Source: DATJHM01 sp035493895
GTDB lineage: Bacteria > Chloroflexota > Ktedonobacteria > Ktedonobacterales > Ktedonobacteraceae
Assembly: GCA_035493895.1 (NCBI GenBank)
Contig: DATJHM010000245.1
Span: 1 to 41,222, forward strand
Length of the DNA stretch: 41,222 nucleotides
Direction of reading: 5' to 3'
This document shows positions 38,651 through 41,222 of the stretch, in pieces. Under the pieces are notes generated by a model, which saw only the letters and a list, made by a program, of their open reading frames with translations, made no database searches and was not told where the DNA came from. Each line of letters starts with the position of its first letter. Within the stretch, counting starts at the first letter, position 1. Made by a program: the position numbers and the translations under genes.

Positions 38651-40098
38651 CGAAGTCAGGCCAGAAAGCCCCGCGCTTTTCAAGCCGGGGATGAATGGCC
38701 CTTCCTTATTTGGGGAGGATTGGGATGAGGAGAATAGCGCTCATCTTCACTCTTTCCCGTAAAATAGTACCATTATACTATTGCTTGTATTATCATGCCG
38801 TGATAAGATCAACCTGTCGCGTCGTTTGAACATACTTTCTATCGAAGGGAGCGCGCAAGCGCATGCTGATCTACGAATATAAAATCGATGGCACCAAAGC
38901 ACAGTATGCCGCCATTGAAGAAGCGATTCGTACCGTCCAGTTCATTCGCAACAAATGCATACGCATCTGGATAGATGTCGCTGGTACGAATGCGAACGAT
39001 CTACAATGGTATTGCGCGATCCTTGCCAGGTATTATCCCTTCGCTCTCAACCTCAATTCCCAGGCGCGGCAGGCTGCGGCTGATCGCGCCTGGAGTGCGA
39101 TCTCCCGTTTCTACAAACACTGTCGTGAGCACAAGCCGGGCAAGAAAGGCTATCCGCAATTTCAACACGAGAACCGTTCGGTTGAATATAAAGTGACCGG
39201 CTGGAAACTCGATATTGATGGAAAACACATCACCTTCACCGATGGGTGCGGTATCGGTCGCCTCCGACTCATCGGCAGCCGCGATCTCGCCACACAGCCA
39301 CGGCTGGCGATCCAACGGGTGCGAATTGTACGCCGGGCAGACGGGTACTACGTCCAGTTCGGCCTGAAGTGTGAGCGGCGTGTTGAGCATGTTTCCACCG
39401 GGAAACAACGCGGGATCGACGTGGGCCTCAAGGTCTACTACACCGATTCCGAAGGGAAGAGCGTCGAGAACCCCCGCTATTATCGCAAAGCCGAGCATCG
39501 TCTGAAGCGCCTGCACCGACAGGTCTCGCGTAAAGCGAAAGGCTCGGCCAATCGGAAGAAGGCTCGCAAACGGCTGGCAAAAGCCTCCCTCAAGGTCCAA
39601 AGGCAGCGCGAAGATTTCGCTCGCAAGACGGCGAACGCGCTCATCACCTCTAGCGATGTGATTGCTTTTGAAGACCTGAAGATCCGCAATCTCGTCAAGA
39701 ACAAGCATCTCGCCAAGAGCATTCATGATGCCGGTTGGGGGAATTTCCTGACCTGGGTGAAAGCGTATGGAGCCATGCATGACATTCCTGTGATCGCGGT
39801 GGCCCCTCATTTCACCAGCCAGAACTGTTCAGGCTGTGGCACAAAGGTCAAGAAAAGTCTGAGCGTGCGTACACATCTCTGTCCCTCATGCGGACTCGTG
39901 ATGGACCGAGATGAAAATGCGGCGCGGAACATTTTGCAGAAAGCTCTGCGTACCGTGGGGCACACGGCAACGCGCTCCTCTCCGGAGGGGTAAGTCGCTT
40001 CTGGACATGCGACCTCTACTCGTGCTCTCTTCGGGGAGTGTGAGCAAGCCGGGTGGTGGAAAGAAGAATTCCCCGTCTTTTAAGCGGGGAAGTGTCAA
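38651..40098 (+). mobile_element. IS200/IS605-type element carrying only tnpB, with IS608-like ends
   Basis: The left end follows TTAC (38647-38650); 18 nt inside is a bulged hairpin CCCCG-c-GCTT/AAGC-CGGGG (38669-38690) with AAAG immediately 5' of it. The right end has a matching bulged hairpin CCCCG-t-CTT/AAG-CGGGG (40071-40089) with GAAT just 5', and ends TCAA (40095-40098). TTAC, AAAG, GAAT and TCAA are the cleavage and guide tetranucleotides known for IS608. There is no tnpA inside, so mobility would need a transposase supplied in trans. Confidence 0.85.
38863..39993 (+). CDS. tnpB: TnpB, RNA-guided RuvC nuclease of an IS605-type element
   Basis: 376 residues, full length. TnpB cleaves DNA next to the element's target motif using a guide RNA from the element's right end, and is the relative of Cas12. 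All three RuvC acidic residues are present: Asp186 (GIDVGLK), Glu270 (IAFEDLKIRNL) and Asp350 (MDRDENAARNIL). The zinc knuckle is complete: Cys322, Cys325 (CSGCG), Cys340, Cys343 (CPSCG). The basic helical segment (HRLKRLHRQVSRKAKGSANR) is typical. No obvious ribosome-binding site precedes ATG 38863 (GAAGGGAGCG is about 10 nt upstream). There are no frameshifts, so it looks active. The 212 bp before it are the element's left end. Confidence 0.95.
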   Translation: MLIYEYKIDGTKAQYAAIEEAIRTVQFIRNKCIRIWIDVAGTNANDLQWYCAILARYYPFALNLNSQARQAAADRAWSAISRFYKHCREHKPGKKGYPQFQHENRSVEYKVTGWKLDIDGKHITFTDGCGIGRLRLIGSRDLATQPRLAIQRVRIVRRADGYYVQFGLKCERRVEHVSTGKQRGIDVGLKVYYTDSEGKSVENPRYYRKAEHRLKRLHRQVSRKAKGSANRKKARKRLAKASLKVQRQREDFARKTANALITSSDVIAFEDLKIRNLVKNKHLAKSIHDAGWGNFLTWVKAYGAMHDIPVIAVAPHFTSQNCSGCGTKVKKSLSVRTHLCPSCGLVMDRDENAARNILQKALRTVGHTATRSSPEG

Positions 40099-40118
40099 CT
40101 CCATTCGTATGTAATAAA
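39960..40118 (+). ncRNA. Predicted omega/reRNA overlapping the tnpB 3' end
   Basis: By analogy with IS605-family elements, the guide RNA scaffold spans the tnpB 3' end through the right-end hairpin (40071-40089) to TCAA. The guide is then copied from flanking host DNA, here beginning CTCCATTCGTATGTAATAAA at 40099. Boundaries are estimates; the 5' end in particular is not visible. Confidence 0.55.
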
Positions 40119-40578
40119 TTTGGGCATGAGGAGGGCGAATTGATCGACGACGTCTGGAGCCCCGTCCGCAACCGGGAACGCACGCGAACCCGTTGGCTAG
40201 TAGGGACGCCATGGAGGCACGGAATGGCGTCCGGGAACTCGTACGACCCCGTTCACCCCGCAGACGAGGGGTGCCCGCACGAAAAGGCCAGCCAGACGCC
40301 AGGCGTCCGGGAACTCGTACGACCCCGCTCACCCCACAGACGTGGCGTCCCGCCCCTTCCCACCGTTTCGCTTGCACCGAAAACGTGTGCCATGAACTTT
40401 GACAACGTACTCTACTCGTTGGAGTCAATACGCTTCATGCCTGTCCTGTGACGGCTGATGCTAAAAGACAGGCAAAGAATGATCAGGTCAGTTATCTCCC
40501 TCACACGGGCTCAAAGCGAACCTGATACCGACACACGCCCGGTAAAATTTTTAACTATTCATTCATAAGGAGAACACG
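40099..40578. other. Gene-free stretch with direct and palindromic repeats
   Basis: 480 bp. A 76-bp direct repeat begins at 40226 and 40302 (GGCGTCCGGGAACTCGTACG, continuing ACCCCG). The block is bracketed by GGGACGCC (near 40203) and GGCGTCCC (near 40344), and 40200-40232 repeats the end hairpin of the cruciform at 27987. A TTGACA hexamer at 40399 has no matching -10. AAGGAG precedes the final gene. Confidence 0.6.
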
Positions 40579-41151
40579 ATGAGAAAGCTTGTAGTAACAA
40601 TGTGGATCACCCTTGATGGCTTCATTGCCGGTCCAAATGGCGAAATGGACTGGATCGCGAGTAACTTCGATGCCGCCATGGGAAAATATGAGAGTGATCT
40701 GGTAGACACCGGGGATACGCTTATACTCGGACGTACAACCTATCAAAGTTTCGCTGGCTCCTGGCCCCATGTGCCCGCTAATCCCAATGTCTCAGAGGAC
40801 GAAAAAGTATATGCGCGCAAACTCAACGCGATGCACAAAATTGTCTTTTCCAAAACGCTCGAGACCGCCGATTGGCACAACTCAACCCTGCTCCGAGAGA
40901 TTGTCCCGGCAGAAATCGCGCAATGGAAACAGGAGCCCGGGAAGGACATACTGCTCTACGGTAGTGCCAGCATCGTACAGGCCCTCACGAACCTTGGCCT
41001 CATCGATGAATATCAGCTCTTAATCTACCCCGTCGTTTTAGGAGCCGGAAAGCCGCTCTTCAGCAACATCAACAACCGCGTAAATCTGAAGCTTACCAAA
41101 ACCACAACGCTTCCCTCCGGCGTCATTCTCCTCCACTACCAGCCTGCCTGA
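40579..41151 (+). CDS. DHFR/RibD C-terminal-domain protein (YyaP/YwjB type)
   Basis: 190 residues, dihydrofolate reductase-like fold as in the reductase domain of RibD. The N-terminus VVTMWITLDGFIAGPNGEMDW, then DTLILGRTTYQSFAGSWP, and the later ILLYGSASIVQALTNLGLIDEYQLLIYPVVLGAGKPLF are characteristic of this family of stand-alone NADPH reductases, whose substrates are mostly unknown. AAGGAG (40568-40573) is 5 nt before ATG 40579. It is not next to riboflavin or folate genes here. Standard DHFR (FolA) is unlikely, since folate-binding residues are not evident. The last 71 bp of the window hold nothing recognisable. Confidence 0.9.
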   Translation: MRKLVVTMWITLDGFIAGPNGEMDWIASNFDAAMGKYESDLVDTGDTLILGRTTYQSFAGSWPHVPANPNVSEDEKVYARKLNAMHKIVFSKTLETADWHNSTLLREIVPAEIAQWKQEPGKDILLYGSASIVQALTNLGLIDEYQLLIYPVVLGAGKPLFSNINNRVNLKLTKTTTLPSGVILLHYQPA

Positions 41152-41222
41152 TAGCATTTATAGATGCGCAGCATGTCTGCAATATCACGTAGATAATCTG
41201 TACCCGGTCAAACATCATCGCA

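Noticed and set aside
39001..39810. 269-codon minus-strand ORF
   Set aside because: Antisense to tnpB, whose catalytic residues are all intact.

Overview
The window reads like a soil-type Ktedonobacteria (Chloroflexota) chromosome. It combines a hopanoid pathway, a cobalamin operon with a fused ChlI/ChlD-type chelatase, a nonribosomal peptide synthetase (NRPS) tail, many transporters, and intergenic islands full of palindromic repeats. This assignment is an inference from gene content; there is no rRNA or tRNA here to settle it.

Layout. 1-4.2 kb: the 3' end of an NRPS gene (A-PCP-TE), then homologues of SbnA and SbnB, which make L-2,3-diaminopropionate. The window therefore opens on the end of a peptide natural-product cluster; its thioesterase carries Cys where Ser is usual. 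4.2-10.1 kb: a secreted TIM-barrel-like protein, a GT9-like glycosyltransferase, and two paralogous MFS transporters lying tail to tail, one fused to a YkoP-like domain. 10.4-19.7 kb: a hopanoid/triterpenoid block with GT2 glycosyltransferase, PIG-L deacetylase, squalene-hopene cyclase, HpnH, HpnA, HpnG, a squalene/phytoene synthase, a polyprenyl diphosphate synthase and an SCP2 lipid-binding protein. 20.1-22.1 kb: a DHA2 drug exporter and a MerR regulator with a textbook 19-bp-spacer promoter containing a perfect palindrome. 22.4-24.0 kb: a CPA1 Na+/H+ antiporter behind a long structured leader with a tiny upstream ORF. 24.1-27.0 kb: a TetR regulator and a ClC protein with CBS and RCK_C-like domains behind a near-consensus promoter.

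27.0-28.2 kb is a gene-free repeat island. 28.2-37.9 kb is a minus-strand cobalamin operon transcribed cbiX, chlID, cbiE, cbiA, cbiB, cobD, cobQ; the last five are chained by 4-8 nt start/stop overlaps. 37.9-38.65 kb is a second island built from the same repeat families, carrying a 123-bp MITE-like element. 38.65-40.1 kb is a tnpB-only IS200/IS605 element whose ends match the IS608 rules, so its boundaries, flanking tetranucleotide and guide can be read directly. After a third repeat patch, the window ends with a RibD/DHFR-domain protein.

How the parts work together. The polyprenyl synthase supplies the farnesyl-type precursor, the squalene synthase homologue couples it, SHC cyclises it, HpnH adds 5'-deoxyadenosine and HpnG removes adenine. 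GT2 plus PIG-L could add and deacetylate an amino sugar on the hopanoid side chain (inference). The cobalamin operon covers cobalt insertion, one ring-modifying methylation, both amidation steps and aminopropanol-arm attachment; the other ring methyltransferases must be elsewhere.
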